Part shown: positions 35,901 to 48,900 of the stretch, in pieces
Position numbering within the stretch: position 1 is the first letter of the stretch
Layout: each line of letters opens with the position of its first letter
Source of the DNA: Tigriopus japonicus
Taxonomy: Eukaryota; Arthropoda; Copepoda; Harpacticoida; Harpacticidae
Assembly (NCBI GenBank): GCA_010645155.1
Contig: JAAGOF010000015.1
Location: forward strand, 8,529 to 72,528
DNA length: 64,000 bases
Direction: 5' to 3'
Program-made: the position numbers and the translations under genes
Notes under the pieces: model-generated
The model's database searches: none
What the model was told of the DNA's origin: nothing
Seen by the model: only the letters and a program-made list of their open reading frames with translations

Positions 35901-36760
35901 CAACCAAGGATAGGGATTCATGACGAATTAGTTTGGTATAGTTCTCATATTGTTTTATATCCCTCAAATCATCGAGGAATAAATATATTTGGTTGTCATC
36001 ATGGAACAATCCTTTGGTCACAAAGTCATGGCCGAAATGGTACGACTCCTCAAGAAAATTGTTTGTTGAGGTATAATCCTCACAGAAGTCAAGGAATATG
36101 CTGTAAGATTTGGTTCGTAAATTGTTGTCTCCATAGCCTCTGTTTTCTTCAGATGGATCAAAAAATGAGCATGGAATATTTGATGTGATGTCTTCTGGGT
36201 GTTGAATCTGTTTATGACACATGATCAACATGCAGTCTTGATTGTTTTGAGCTGAAAATGTGCAAAATATTTAAAAATGATCAAAAATATAAAACTTAGG
36301 AATTTCACATTTACTTGAAATTTATTTTATTTTTGCTCCCAAATGATGACAACTAAATAATCTGATCCCAGAATTTGTTCTGTAGGTGAAAGTAAAATTT
36401 GTTAAAATGTCGATAATATTGTCTGGAGTATAGATAATTACCGTGGACATTATTTAGAAATAAACTTGTTTGAAAATAATTTAGATTATATTTATTTTTA
36501 TTTATTACTTTATGTTAAATCACCCGGAATAAAAGTGGCAATCACAACTTTTGGGTGTCTCATGATAAACCTCTCAGGTCAATCAAATTCCCTGATCCTC
36601 CATAACTGGCTTGTACAAACTCTGTGAAACAGTTTGGGTAATCACCTGCTAATTGCTGGATTATTGAAGCTCGACTTCTGCCATGTTCAATGGTAGTAAC
36701 CGACATAAAATGAACCGAGAAAGCGAAGGAAAAAATACCACTCCGTCCGGTTGTCCTCAT
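29911..36760 (-). CDS. Divergent ionotropic receptor (IR), ligand-gated channel
   Basis: A complete six-exon model (minus): 36760-36571, 36251-35470, 34169-33877, 32780-32525, 31940-31728, 30177-29911. All are GT-AG and phases agree, giving 666 residues. IRs are iGluR-related cation channels of protostome sensory neurons. The short N-terminus starts MRTTGRSGIFSFAFSVHFM (possible signal peptide). There is no large amino-terminal domain, as in most divergent IRs. S1 of the ligand-binding domain lies in exon 2 (YMNYSGFEVELLKAIQ, GEVDFMMGD) and exon 3 (LDYSVGFGSDYMTFCTP). TM1 is at about 360-380 (VVWVCFVASIFVAGIVLHFL). The pore and TM2 open exon 4, with SSYGGNLIAFMT in place of SYTANLAAFLT. S2 covers exons 4-6. 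TM3 is at about 620-640 (LVGISMFYAVLISICFVCLM), followed by a short basic tail. ATG at 36760 is chosen; the frame upstream has only TTG. It cannot be assigned to a named IR. Exon 3 is bracketed by near-identical 169-bp repeats. Confidence 0.93.
33335..33503 (+). repeat. 169-bp direct repeat, copy 1 (IR intron 3)
   Basis: Differs from 34686-34854 by one base (TTTCTAATTAG versus TTTGTAATTAG). Starts ACCTGGAATATG and ends GGCTACCTAATTCAT. It lies between IR exons 3 and 4. It has no TIRs I can see and could be a recent transposon or a segmental copy. Confidence 0.93.
34686..34854 (+). repeat. 169-bp direct repeat, copy 2 (IR intron 2)
   Basis: Same orientation and length as 33335-33503. It lies between IR exons 2 and 3, so the pair flanks exon 3. 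Flanks on both sides differ completely from copy 1, so the unit has defined ends. Confidence 0.93.
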
Positions 36761-37189
36761 TGTGACCAACTGGCGTATTTCCGGTCGTTGATCAAATGAT
36801 TAAAGATTGACGCGCGTGAGCACATTCTTAAAAGAGGATCTAGTCTAAAGAGTAACTACGTTGGAACATCATAGTGGGACCATGGAAATGTTCTCTATCA
36901 TGGTCGTGAATGTGATTTTATCATACAGTATATCATATGCATAGATAATGGTAGAGTGCTTCAGGGCAATTAATAACAACTGTTATCTGTGGTACAACAA
37001 ATCAAACAAATTGTCATAAAACTTTGTATAGTTTGAAAATTTAATGGAGCAACTCTTTTTTCCTCTTCACTTTGACTCATATTGCGGTTGCAAAGGCAAA
37101 TAGGAAATTTGAGAGTCTTATCCATGACCATAACCCCACATATGAGCTGACTCAAGATCAAAACTTATGTTGCATGGTCTGTTGGAAGG

Positions 37190-38056
37190 ATTAAGGTACA
37201 ATTACACGACACATGTTTTGTCGCATTTTAGCAGCACTTATGTGAGTCACATCGCATTGGATTACGCATTTGCATTTCCACGACGGGATCAAATTCCTCA
37301 AATCTCCTTTCCCATCCTAGAGCTCACGGTCAGGGATTCCATATAATGAAATTCTATTGACGCGGGGAAACGTGTTGGAACTTGCAAGATTGATGAATCA
37401 ATGAAATATACTTATCAACGTCATATGATATGACTTCATTATTCTTTCGTGGCGTTTCTTTTATAAACAGACAAATCTTTCCACTAAAGAATTTGAAATG
37501 ACAATTCTGTTTTCTTTTACTTGAGAGTCAAGTTTTAAGTTCATTATTGTTGACAGATATATTCTAATTTGTATTTTGCTTGGCTTTCTTTCTCGTGTAT
37601 TCTTTTTTACTTTTTCAGTCATTGAAATTTTTATTTTCAGGGCGCATAACCTCTAATTTTCAACCTATATGACAACACTGATCGATGTCTTTCGAAAAGC
37701 CAAGTTGACCAAAGTGTCTTTTCTTAATTCAACCTTGATGTGATCATAACCCAAAAATTAGATCAACCAACTATTTTTAAATTCTATTTGAGACACTAGC
37801 TTCTTTTTTAACACGGAAATTAGATTGTGGAGTTCAAATGAATGAATATTGTCTTATATTGAGATTTGAGTTTTTGGTCACGTCGGACTTTCTCATGACG
37901 TTTTAGCACACGAACGTCACAAAATGTGCTTCACATCACACAAAATTAGAACATGTTCCAAGTCGGAAATGTGACACATTTGTAGCTCAAATGTGGTGTG
38001 ACTCACATAAGTGCCGTTAAAATGCGACAAAACAAGTGTAGTGTAATTGCAGCATT
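37190..38056. mobile_element. Non-autonomous element with ~65-bp inverted termini
   Basis: The left end CAATTACACGACACATGTTTTGTCGCATTTTAGC... (about 37198-37258) is matched in reverse complement by about 37990-38050 (GACTCACATAAGTG, AAAATGCGACAAAACAAGTG, TAGTGTAATTG). The element is about 865 bp and has no transposase frame. Superfamily not assigned. Confidence 0.65.
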
Positions 38057-40776
38057 AGCACTCTATCACACTCTATGGGTAAAGGACTTTTTTGATCGTT
38101 CTTGCATTCTTGCAACTCTTTGAGTACCGTACACTTCTCTATAAGGTATTGTTCAAATGTACGCACTCGTAATGACAAGGCAACGAATAATTATTTGCAT
38201 TAAGACTCTCAAACTTTGTAATTGAAGCAGTAACATAGAATGTCAACACGTATAAATATGTACTGGATATCGTCCCTCAGATACAGAAAGGTGAGAGCCA
38301 TATCGACCAATCAATTAGTAGGAGTGGAATTTAGGGGAACTATTAAACACAATACTAATTTATAAACCAAGCAAGTATTGGTTATACAAGCGTTATGGAG
38401 GATCTAGTTCAAGGGTACTTTTGTAACGTTTCCTATATGTATGATTTTACTTAAGGTCCTGTTACATGACAAATTTTATTTTCCACCTCGAGACAAACTT
38501 CAGCATCATAGATATATAACCTCGCAATCTCTTGTGGAGACTTCCTTATAAATAGAGCGGGCGAAAATATTTAATTAGATATGATATGAGACTTTAGTCT
38601 CCTGTCATTTTACAAGCACACTAAGAATACATGTGTAACTTGGTTCGGTGATTTTTCTGTTTGAAATGTTGCACTGACTTTGCCTCTCTATATATTAATA
38701 ATATAATATAATAAAAGATATGAATACATTAAATTTAAATATTTAGCTGTTTTGATCCGTTTTAAATACTTGGGTTTTTTCTTACAAAACTAAAGGCACA
38801 TTCCCATGTTTCATTGAATTATTTCAAAAATATTTTTGCAATTTTTCAAGACCCTTTTTGAGGGGAATTGTCAAAGCAAATTGGTAAGATATTGTGCGGG
38901 GAAAATAGCAAATTGGTCAGTTTGGCTTATAGGGTATAAATAAAGACTGCCAAGAGTAATCAATTTTCACTGCTCGACATATATTTTAACAGCAAAGATT
39001 TGTCTACGTGCATTTCCGTCATTGCCAATTTTTTACCCAAAAATTGGATTTTTAAGATAAAAAATCCAAAAATACCAATTATTTCTCCTACAAATACAAA
39101 TTTATACATCCTACAATTTCTCCTACCAACAATTTTAAATAGCTTTTCAATATTTGGGTGTAAGTTAAATATTTTGAAGTTTTTTTTTTGCTTTTATATC
39201 ATTAAGATATTTGGCTTTCAAAATTAAGTATTTTCGGACGCTCTACTTAAAAGCCATTGGAAATATTGTATCTATGACTTTGAAGTTTGTCTCGTACAAC
39301 GTGTCATGTCAGGATTACCTTACATTCACATTAATTCAATTGTGGATTTTAGCGCAAGCTTCAAAATTTACCATTAGATGGCGCCAAAACAGGGGCAAAG
39401 TCATGGGAGAATAGAGCGTAGATATTTTTTAACTTGATGTGATCCTTAGTGGTTGAGACTAAAATGCCATTTTTCATCATATTTTCATCCTACTTGACCT
39501 TAGGAACAATGTCTATAAGAAAGAATATCGCCAAGTCATACTGTTTGATCCTAAATTAAGGCCAAAGATTGCATCAAAATGTGAAAGACTAGTTTCTGCC
39601 GCTAGATGTCATTGAATGTCATTTCATTGGTACGTGGAATTGCTATTCAAGATGTTGGGTTTCCTCTGGACAGGTCTCAATATTTTTCCATTGAAAGCCA
39701 AATTTTCTTTGTTTGCAAAGCTACTTGAAAACAAATTGATAGTTTTTCGTAGGGTTTCTGAGCAAAAAAAGCTCAAAATTATTTATCAAGTATATGAATA
39801 AAAGAAATATTCTCCATGTTGGCAGACTTGTTTAAGAGAAAAATTCTCGTTAAATTTTCAGTTTCCCTGCACATAATCGTTTGTGCAGGGCTGGCACGGG
39901 CTGGCATCAAGAGCACTTCAGTGTACTAGAGCGTCTCTACGTTGCATGTGGAACGAAAACTACCAGGGTAGCTGAATTAAGAAAGTAAGACAGAACATCA
40001 ATTTGGTTGTATGAGTTACTATTGATTTCAATTGTGGAGAAAAGTGATCTATTTTGATATGAAGAGTATTCACGAATGCAATCGTTGGAAGCATGGCATA
40101 TTCTCATCTTTTTCAATGTGGGCACTAGGTAATTTACAATCCTTTGTGATTAAACACGGAAATAACAATCCTCCATGTCTTTTAAAATATTTTGGTAACC
40201 TTGAGCAATTCAGAGATATTTATTATGGGTGAAAGTTTCATGTAAAATCAATAGATGACGTTACTAGCACTGCGTAGACGTTCCTTTCAAAACAATAGAG
40301 GTGCCATCTAGAGAACAAAAATGCTTGTTTTCTCTAATAATCTTCATTAGAGTTTGGGATTTGAATCTGTTAAGACACTTTGTCTGAGGCCAAGCAAGAC
40401 AATGGCAAAGGAAAGAAGGGTCTCCATTGCTTTGCTTTTATCCCATAACTTGCACTTCAACTATGCATTCATTGGCTCACTCTATGCAATTCTCCTATCA
40501 ATTGAACTAATCAATAGTACGTTTTAGGATGTATGGTTGAAGTATGTTCATACATTTTCAACAAGCTCATTGAACCTACATTTATTCATCAGGTCGGAAC
40601 CTAGACCTTCTACGAAAATTAGGGATGGAACGGAACAGCTTTTGACCGCATTCCCGGTTTCGGATCCAAAGATATATACTTTTATGTTTTTGAATGTACG
40701 TACTAGTATCAGAAGTAGTATGAAGCAAAAATGTATTTCGGATGGTTTCGGCTTCTCACTATATATTGTAATAAGC

Positions 40777-41010
40777 AGTGATGGACCGAAAGAGCATTAT
40801 TACAACATTAATTTTGAAATTTCAACTAAACATGTGTTCGACGTTGGGTAATTCAATTTTTTTTAAAGAGCCGAAAACCTGATCTTTAGAGGTTATTGGC
40901 AAAAAAAATATTCGACTTAAATTTCATTCTTTTTAGTACATCTCTGCATTCGGTTCCGGTAGGCATGAAACCGAAAATTCGACCGAAAGCTCTTTCGGTC
41001 CATCACTAGC
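40777..41010. mobile_element. hAT-like MITE, CCGAAAG family
   Basis: Starts AGTGATGGACCGAAAGAGC and ends GCTCTTTCGGTCCATCACT; the 19-bp TIRs are inverted. The internal sequence is shared with 58618-58929. An 8-bp target duplication is not intact here. Confidence 0.75.
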
Positions 41011-42254
41011 AAGACGCCATTGAATTAATGTTGAAAGACGTTTGTTCTATCTTCAGATGAATGACCCTTTCCACGTTTTCCACAACAACAAAGTTCTCTG
41101 ACAGATCATGTGAGGAATCTGATCAATCGTGATCTACTGAATCTGTTCTCTTCAGACAAAATGCCTTAGAAGGATACTGTGCTTTTTATAGAGAAATTAA
41201 TAAATAACTTACCAGGAGAAACTCCTCAAATTTGGAGTTTAGAAAAAGACAAGTTATTTTTACTTGAATCATAACAAAAATCAGAAACAACTAATAATTT
41301 CGTACATTTTCAGTCAAAAAAGCTTGATGAAAATATTTTAAGGGCAAGACACCTTAAAACTCTTTTTTAGTTTTGGCAATTCCGAATCCAAAAAACGTGG
41401 CATGGCCTCAGGGTTGCCATCGGAGAAAAACCCGTCCAGAGTTTTCGTTTCTGGGGTTTTCGAGTTTTTCGTTTTTTTATACATTTTTGTTTTTTCGATA
41501 CTATTTATCTTTTTTTAACCCATTACACTATCTTCATTTTATTGGACCGCATTAGCATATCACACCTGAGTTTTCAACGATATACGACACATTTTTAACT
41601 CGATATTTTCGCAAGAAAAAACTTTTGTGCATTTTTTTTGTCTTAAATACTTAAATCCTGCGGGAAATCATTTGAAATACATATTTTATACGCACTTTCA
41701 CAATAGCTTTTTAAAGAATTGATATTTTTGTAATTCTAGAATAATTTGTGTAAAGCAAAACTGTGTCCTCAAGGAAGCCGTAGGTTAAAAAAGACAAATC
41801 TGCCCAGAATTGAGACATATATTGGCCAAGTAACATTTTAAAGCCAGAAAATGCCAACTTACCAACAACTTTCGTTGCATTGAGTGCAACTTTGAACTAA
41901 ATAATTTAACTTTAAGCCCTCCAAAAAGATCAACTTTATCCGAGCCCTATTTATAACATATCCCCATAGTTCATTTCTTCTTCATCAGTTCAAGGAAATG
42001 CAACAAGTTCCACGAGCATTGAATTTAAGTCGCATATAGTCACCCACATAGAAGTGAGCACAATTTTGAGGCACAGTTTCGGGGCATTTAGGGCAAAAAA
42101 AAAAAAGAAAGAAAAGTTTAGAAATACTAGAAAACAAGTTTAATGTCAACCGGACGGGATTGAAGCAATATTGGAGCTAACTATCTTTCGATCTGGGAGA
42201 CGACTCATCTGCAGCACTAGATAAACCTAAAATACCCCTTTTCATGACAACAAA

Positions 42255-42350
42255 TCTAGGTGGCTCAGAGTTAACACACTTGTTCATTATACTCTGTGAG
42301 CTAGAGTTTGTGCCTCAATGTGGGTTTTTGGTTCAAACGTTTCCAGAAAG
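42255..42350 (+). repeat. Possible tRNA-derived SINE head
   Basis: TGGCTCAGAGTTA near 42262 resembles a pol III A-box and TTGGTTCAAAC near 42330 a B-box, about 65 bp apart. A similar B-box (GGGTTCGATTCC, about 44988-44999) sits in another possible SINE at 44925-45065. Tentative: no poly-A tail or target duplication was established. Confidence 0.3.
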
Positions 42351-42981
42351 CATGGGTTGGTTTTCTATACTTTTGGGTATGTTGAGATTAGATTAGGCTT
42401 AGTTAGGTTAGATTAAGCTTTGTTCAGATAATCTATGTTCTTCCTGTCAATATTTTGTCCATTTCTATAATGGTATGACTCATCTCCCAGATCGGAAGAC
42501 ATTTAGGGGCCATAATTGAAGCAACCCTGCTTGGCCTTGTATTTTTGGTTTTAGTAACTTCTTCACCCCACGCATTTGCCTCCTTTCAACCTCTATAAGA
42601 ATATTAGAGGCAGTTAGAATAATATAATTCTTGATTATGGTCCCCCAAAAAACACAAATAAATTTGAACATCCTTTTCAACCGCACTGGTTAACTTGAGA
42701 AACTCAATTTTCATCTAATAGTCCATAAAAAATTAATAAATGTACAACTGCGTCTTGATTAAGTGACATTTTCATTTTTCCCACTCATCCAATCAACCAA
42801 AAAATGGTTCCCATCTTCCCCATCAATAATCAACCATTCCAATGAGGTAACCACATCATCGCACAAAAAGTGGTTTTCTTCGAAGAATCTTCAATGAGAT
42901 CGAACATTTGGTTTTTTAATTCTTTTCCCACACAAGATAGTCATTAATGCACTTCCAATTCCACACGAAAAAAAATCCGTT

Positions 42982-45900
42982 TTAATTGGACCAATCCGAG
43001 TCTTCTGAACCACTTTGAATGATGGTGTCTGGATTGAGACAATCGGGTTCATCATCACTGGCTTCAAAATCAATGGAATCCACAAGCTCTTCATAACAAC
43101 TTATTATGCCCTCCATGTGTTTGAGGTGATAAGTGTCCCATTTGGCATCTTTGGATTGGCCAAATCTGCCAATAAATACGGCCAAACTTTCCTTGAAAGT
43201 CAATGGCGGAAGTTTGGCCTTTCTTCGTTCTTCTTGGATGGCTCGATTACCTTTGTAGAAGTCGTTGTCCATGCAGCTAAATAAGATAGAAAGAGGATTG
43301 AATTCAGTAAAAATAGGGTTCTTGGGGAGAACTTTTAACAATTTTTCTTATTCAAGGATGACTTATGCAAAGGGCCCGGAAATATTTTTTAAATATAAAT
43401 TTTGAAAAAAAAACAAAAAAAAAATACTCCATTTTTCCTCGACTTTCTAAATATTTTGGCTGTTTCAAGGAAAAATAAATGTTTTCTCGAATATTCTAAA
43501 CAAAAAAATATTTCAAACCAAATATAAGAAAATAAATGAATGGCCAATGCTCAATAGAGCTTACCCTAAATGAACCCAAAATACAAAAATCTCAACAAAA
43601 TGTCATTTTTACTGAGATTAGATTTTCACAACCAAAACTCCTGTCATATCCGAAAAAACTGCGCCATCTATTGAGGCAAATTGACAATTGTGTTGTTAAA
43701 TCAATTTACATGTCAAGTTTGCCTCCAAAAACAGACAAATGCATCAACTTCACCAGAAACAAATTTGGAAAGTCGGTGCACACAGACAAAATAAGTAATG
43801 GCCTTGTCAAAAACATCTTTCATAAATATCCGGCTTATTTCCAAATATTTTGGGCTTTTAAAGAAAATATGTGTATATAAGGATATTTTGTAACTTTGTT
43901 TGCAAATATTTTTCCGGGCACCACTTATGAACGACGATTCTTAAAAGAAAAAATACATAGATAAATTATCTAGTCCTGTGATTATGCTCGTGTTGGGCAA
44001 ATTAATAATTTCAAAACAATGCTTTTTATTTCATTGAAGCGTAAAAAACAGCATTTTTTCATCAATTAAACTTGATTGCTATGTCGAGATATGTAAAGAT
44101 TAATATTTTATGTACAGATGCTTCGAGGGGTATACAAAAAAAAATGCAAACGACCGTGTAATTTTAGATCCACACGACCAATTTTGAAGAAACGAATATC
44201 ACGAAAACTTTTTGAGTTTTGACTGCTACATTTGTTTCATAAACATTTTTGACAACTCTGTTTTTGACCCTATTTGGCGCCGGCAAAAAAACTGGATTCA
44301 GCGACCCCCATGAAATGTTTCCAAACTTTCTCTATGCGCGACCTCGTCATTGCTTTGTACAAGGCCAATAAGATCATAAAGAGTGAAAAAAAAGTTGAAT
44401 GGTATGCACGGAGTCAAGACTTTCCATTTTTGTCAAGTTTGCCGACTTTAACCAAAAGATAGGAAAGATTCAAAAAAGTCAATGAAGTTAATATTTGAAG
44501 AAATATTCGTCATGGGTTGACAATGTTGAGCATGTGGGGAACCCTTTTGAATCAAAAACGCAATTGACTATTTTGACGATTCCATCAAAGGTTTGTGCCT
44601 CACAAGATCGTTGGAAGAAGGGTGTGACACCCTTCTTCCAACCCTTAAAAGTGACTTTTTCGCGGTCAAAAAACAAAAAAAAACGAACAAGCTCTTCATG
44701 AAACACAAAAGGTGCCAAATATTGGACGGATCATCATGTAATTCAGATATGGCATTTTTCAACCTTTGTTTGAACTCCCGTATGGGTCGGCAAAAATTAT
44801 CCTAAAGATTCCTTTGCTATCTTTTTCAAGGAGCAAGTGCACCGTTGGAAATTGGTTAAATCTCGAGATTTTGATCAGCTTTTAATGATTGGTTAGATTA
44901 ATCTTATTGTTCTCAAGTTATTACAACATTTGCATTCTTTTTGGTACTCCCCTCGTAATCCACTTTTGTGAGTTTGCTTGGGTTCATGGGTTCGATTCCA
45001 GGCCTCCCTCACCACCACCTATGTTTCTAGTGGATGTCTCGCCTCGAATAGTAGAAGCAGAAACCTTCTAATATCAAAATTTACTATACTATACAATCCT
45101 AGCATAGAAGAATAATCTTGGTAACGTCAAGAGCGTAAAAATGGCATTTAGAATTCATGTCCATTGATATGAATGCCTAAGTGCCTGAGTCAGACACGGG
45201 TCTGTGTGAGAAAAGACTGTATTTTGGCTCCCAACTATGACCGAGTGCCTGAACAATGATATACAAACACTTTTAAAAGTTTTATTAAGTCCAATGGCGA
45301 TTTGAAAAGTGCCAGACACTCAGACACGTGCCTGAGTGTTTGGCCAAGGAGGATCAACAGTTCCTTAACAGAAATAGAGACCCTATACAATTAGTCATCA
45401 GCTTTAAATCATGACTTGTTTACCCCGCGAGGTGTCGTTTTGATCACTTGAGAGTGTGACGGCTTTGCCTCCATCGAATAGATTTTACTTGTCTGATAAG
45501 TGTTGAATGAAGTGAAAAATAAACATATTCAAGTCAGTGTTACAAACTTTTTGGAGAAGCTGGAACGACATGAAAATTGTTCATGCATACTACGTTCTTG
45601 AAACAAAATCTTTCCAACTCCAACTGTTAAGTTGGAGTGGCATTCTTAAATTAACTCTTAACCCCTAACAAAATTAGCAAATATCTTTATATGTAAACGG
45701 GATTTGTACATGATTCTTATTTTGACTTTTTAAGGGTTGAAGATTAACACACTCAACTCCATGAGCATTGAATTTTATCCCGTGTAGCTTTCCACCTCAA
45801 ATTTACAATTCTAGTGATTATAGGCATTCTTAAGCATGCATATCTCTGAGGTTTCCAGGGATTCTAAAAGAAGCCATTTTTGGTCCATGACATGATGCAA

Positions 45901-48900
45901 GGCCCACATAAAAAGGCAAACTAGTGTCTTCAGACAAGTTGTACCGAGTTCTACCGAGAACTGTCTAAAAATACCTTATAACAAATGCACGACCCAAAAA
46001 TTACTTTATTACCATTTTCTGCTCCTTCTCATCCTAAAGATGTGAATTGAAAAGCATTTTAATGCATGGTTTTAACGCATGGTGCGATCTTTTACTCTCA
46101 TATAATATTTTTTCCCCCAACAAGCATGAAAATAAGCGTTGCTCTCTGAAGAATTCATACGTCTTTCTTTCTCATTCGTGGGAAAAAATGGGCAAATACG
46201 AGTGGAAGTAAGTTCTAAATTATGGCAGCACCATTTAACAAGACCACATTTTCCCATTGTTGGTTTAGAAATTTCTTTGGTAATTATTCAGACACATTTT
46301 GATGGTATGGCATATTTTCATTTACCCAGCAATAGGCCTGTCTTTTCATATCACTTTCATGGCCAATGTCCGATACGTTATCCTAAGTATAGCAATCATG
46401 CAATATTCATGAAAAAACATGTTTAAAAATCGAGTACTACAGATTATTACCGTGCTAGCAACATGGCAGTTTGGTTGGGGAAGTGTTTGGCGGCAATGGC
46501 TCTATAATCGATATGGCTCCTTCGAATGATTTTGGGATCATTGTACACGTGTTTGAAGAACCGCAGTTTCCAAGAGGCATCTAAACAATCTTCACCTAAA
46601 ATGATTCCAATGGAACACTGCGTATCTATTTTTTTTTTGTTATTTAGCATGCAACAGACTCTAAATTTCTGGACGACAAAGCTATGATTTTCATTGGAAA
46701 CATCTTTATTTGAGTTTTTCAGCAAATGAAACCGTCAAAGGGCTGTGTTTGGATTTTCATTCCAAAAAAATTACGGCGAAAAAAGTTGTGCCTTTTAAAA
46801 CTTATGTACACTGTGACACAAAAGTTTTGACACCATGTTTATGAGTAAAGCCCGGGAAAAAATGTTGGAAATACGTCCAAAAAATGTCATTAAAATGTCA
46901 GGAAAAAGGGCAAAAAAATCTGAAATATAGGGCAAAAAGGGCAAAAAATGTTGAAATTTTGAGCAAAAAGAGCAAAAAAATGTTGAAAATTAGGGCAAAA
47001 AAGGTCAACTAAATGTGTGAGAAATGGGACTAGATGCGTGGAGGACTTGAGAAGACTACAGACATCTGAAGGAAATAATGCCGTCAAAACTCTAGCTTAA
47101 AAAAACGGGAGGTTGTGCTTCACATAGGGGGGTGTTTTTAAACGTCAAAACAGTATATGTTATAAGTCAGATAGCACATTCAGATCCTTTGAAAGGCAAT
47201 AGATATTAAAGTCTGAGTAAATAATGGCAACAATGCCAACTTAAAAGATACTTTACTCTACTCATAGCTATTTAGCCCACGTAAAATAATCATGGAAAAA
47301 AAGATCACAAAGTTTCTGATTTGAACTTTTTCATAATTTTTTGACAAAAAGAAACTTTAAGGGCACTTTTTTCCCCTATCCAAAGATTCTAATTAATTGC
47401 CATCGTAAAATGTGAAGTTGAACAATGACAATTTTAGCGGGAAATTTTGGCGGGAAACTTCAAGCCTTCATTTGATTGATTGGTCCCTCAGAACCGGTTT
47501 TGGGATGACATTTTTGAGCAAAAAGTACAAAAAATGTTAAGAAAATGTTGAAATTTTCCAAAAAATGTCAATAAAATTAAAATGTTATATTCACGTAAAA
47601 TTGGCAAAAAATGTAAAAAAAAAATTTTAATGTAAAAAAATTTTTTACCTTGCCCTATTTATGAGCTTCTACAGGAAAAACATATTAATGAAAGTTGATG
47701 TTCAAATAGTTGGTTTTATCCCCCTTCCTTGCTTTGACCTGGGCCAATCTCTTAGGCATACTTAGGCATAACTTCCAGAGCAAGTCTTTGTTCAAGTTTG
47801 CCCAAGCTTTTTCCAACTGTTGTTTTCAATCCGTCAAAGGTTGTTTGGGGTGGGAGCTTGTCGACCTCTTCTTTATTGATGGGCCATAAATTTTCTATGG
47901 GATTGAGGTTTGGAGAATTTCCTGGCCATTCCCTCTTCCTCCAATACCGTGGAAAATTTGAATCGAGCCATCTGTAGTTCATCAGGGTGCAATGAAGCGG
48001 CGCTGAATCTTGCATGAAAAGAGCTTTTGACATTTCTGGCACAATTTTGCGTTCTAGAATCGATCCCTTGTCGTGTTCCTGTTGATGGCCTCCAATCCTT
48101 CCTCAGCCAGGATCTTCTCCCGGTAGTGCTCTTTGTTGACATTCCATTGAGGGGGCACAAAGTGCAATCTGGATAATCCACGGGATGAAAACTTCCCCCA
48201 GACCATAACCTTGGAGCTGTGCTTCACAAGTTCATTGGGGACAACTTCTGCTGAATGTCTTGCCCAAACTCAATTGGTGGCAGAGTTGGACTTTGGAAAA
48301 AGGTAAAAGAAGCTCTCATCACTCCATATGACGTTTTTCCACTTGTCATTGGTCCAATGAGCATGGTCCCGGGCGAATTTCACACGAGCTTTCTTCATTT
48401 TTTCTGTCAACCGTGGTTTTCGGGGACAGGCCAGAGATTTGAGGCTCATCTCACACTTCAAATGGCGTCATACAGTCTCACGAGACACTGGATGGCCACT
48501 CCGAGTCAATCTTGATGCCAATTTTTGTATTGATTGCCTCCTCTTTCTAATGCTCTTGGTTATGACGATTTTGACAGTTCTGGAAATTGCTGATGGCCTT
48601 CTAGACCGAGGCTTGTCTTTAAGGGTTTGGCCGTCCTTGTTGCGCTTCCACCAGCGCTTTACAGAGCTCAATGAGACCCCCAGGGTCTTGGCAACCTCTA
48701 CTTGAGTTTTGCCGGCCTCCATCATCCCAACGGCCCAAGAACGGGTCTTGACTTACTCCGTGACTGAAAAATCTGGACATTACATTTTTTGGAAAGGATA
48801 TTCGAATGAATTGAGGTCACCGTTGCTTAAGATGCTGATTGTAGGTCAGTTCTGTTGTAAAGACTTCGCTCAGTTCGTTGACAATCCGAATATTGATATT

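Larger units (their letters stand above)
36761..42981. other. Intergenic region, 6.2 kb, transposon remnants
   Basis: Promoter side of the IR gene and 3' side of the TTF1-like gene. Recognised: an inverted-repeat element (37190-38056), a short unit at about 38450 starting AAGGTCCTGTTACATGACA that resembles its ends, a CCGAAAG-family remnant (40777-41010), a possible SINE near 42255, and a TTAGG-like run near 42390. No protein gene supported. Open frames at 39000-39414, 40537-40851 and 42480-42686 are AT-rich and motif-free. Confidence 0.5.

Noticed and set aside
44988..44999. tRNA gene at GGGTTCGATTCC
   Set aside because: No acceptor stem, D-arm or anticodon arm can be folded around it.
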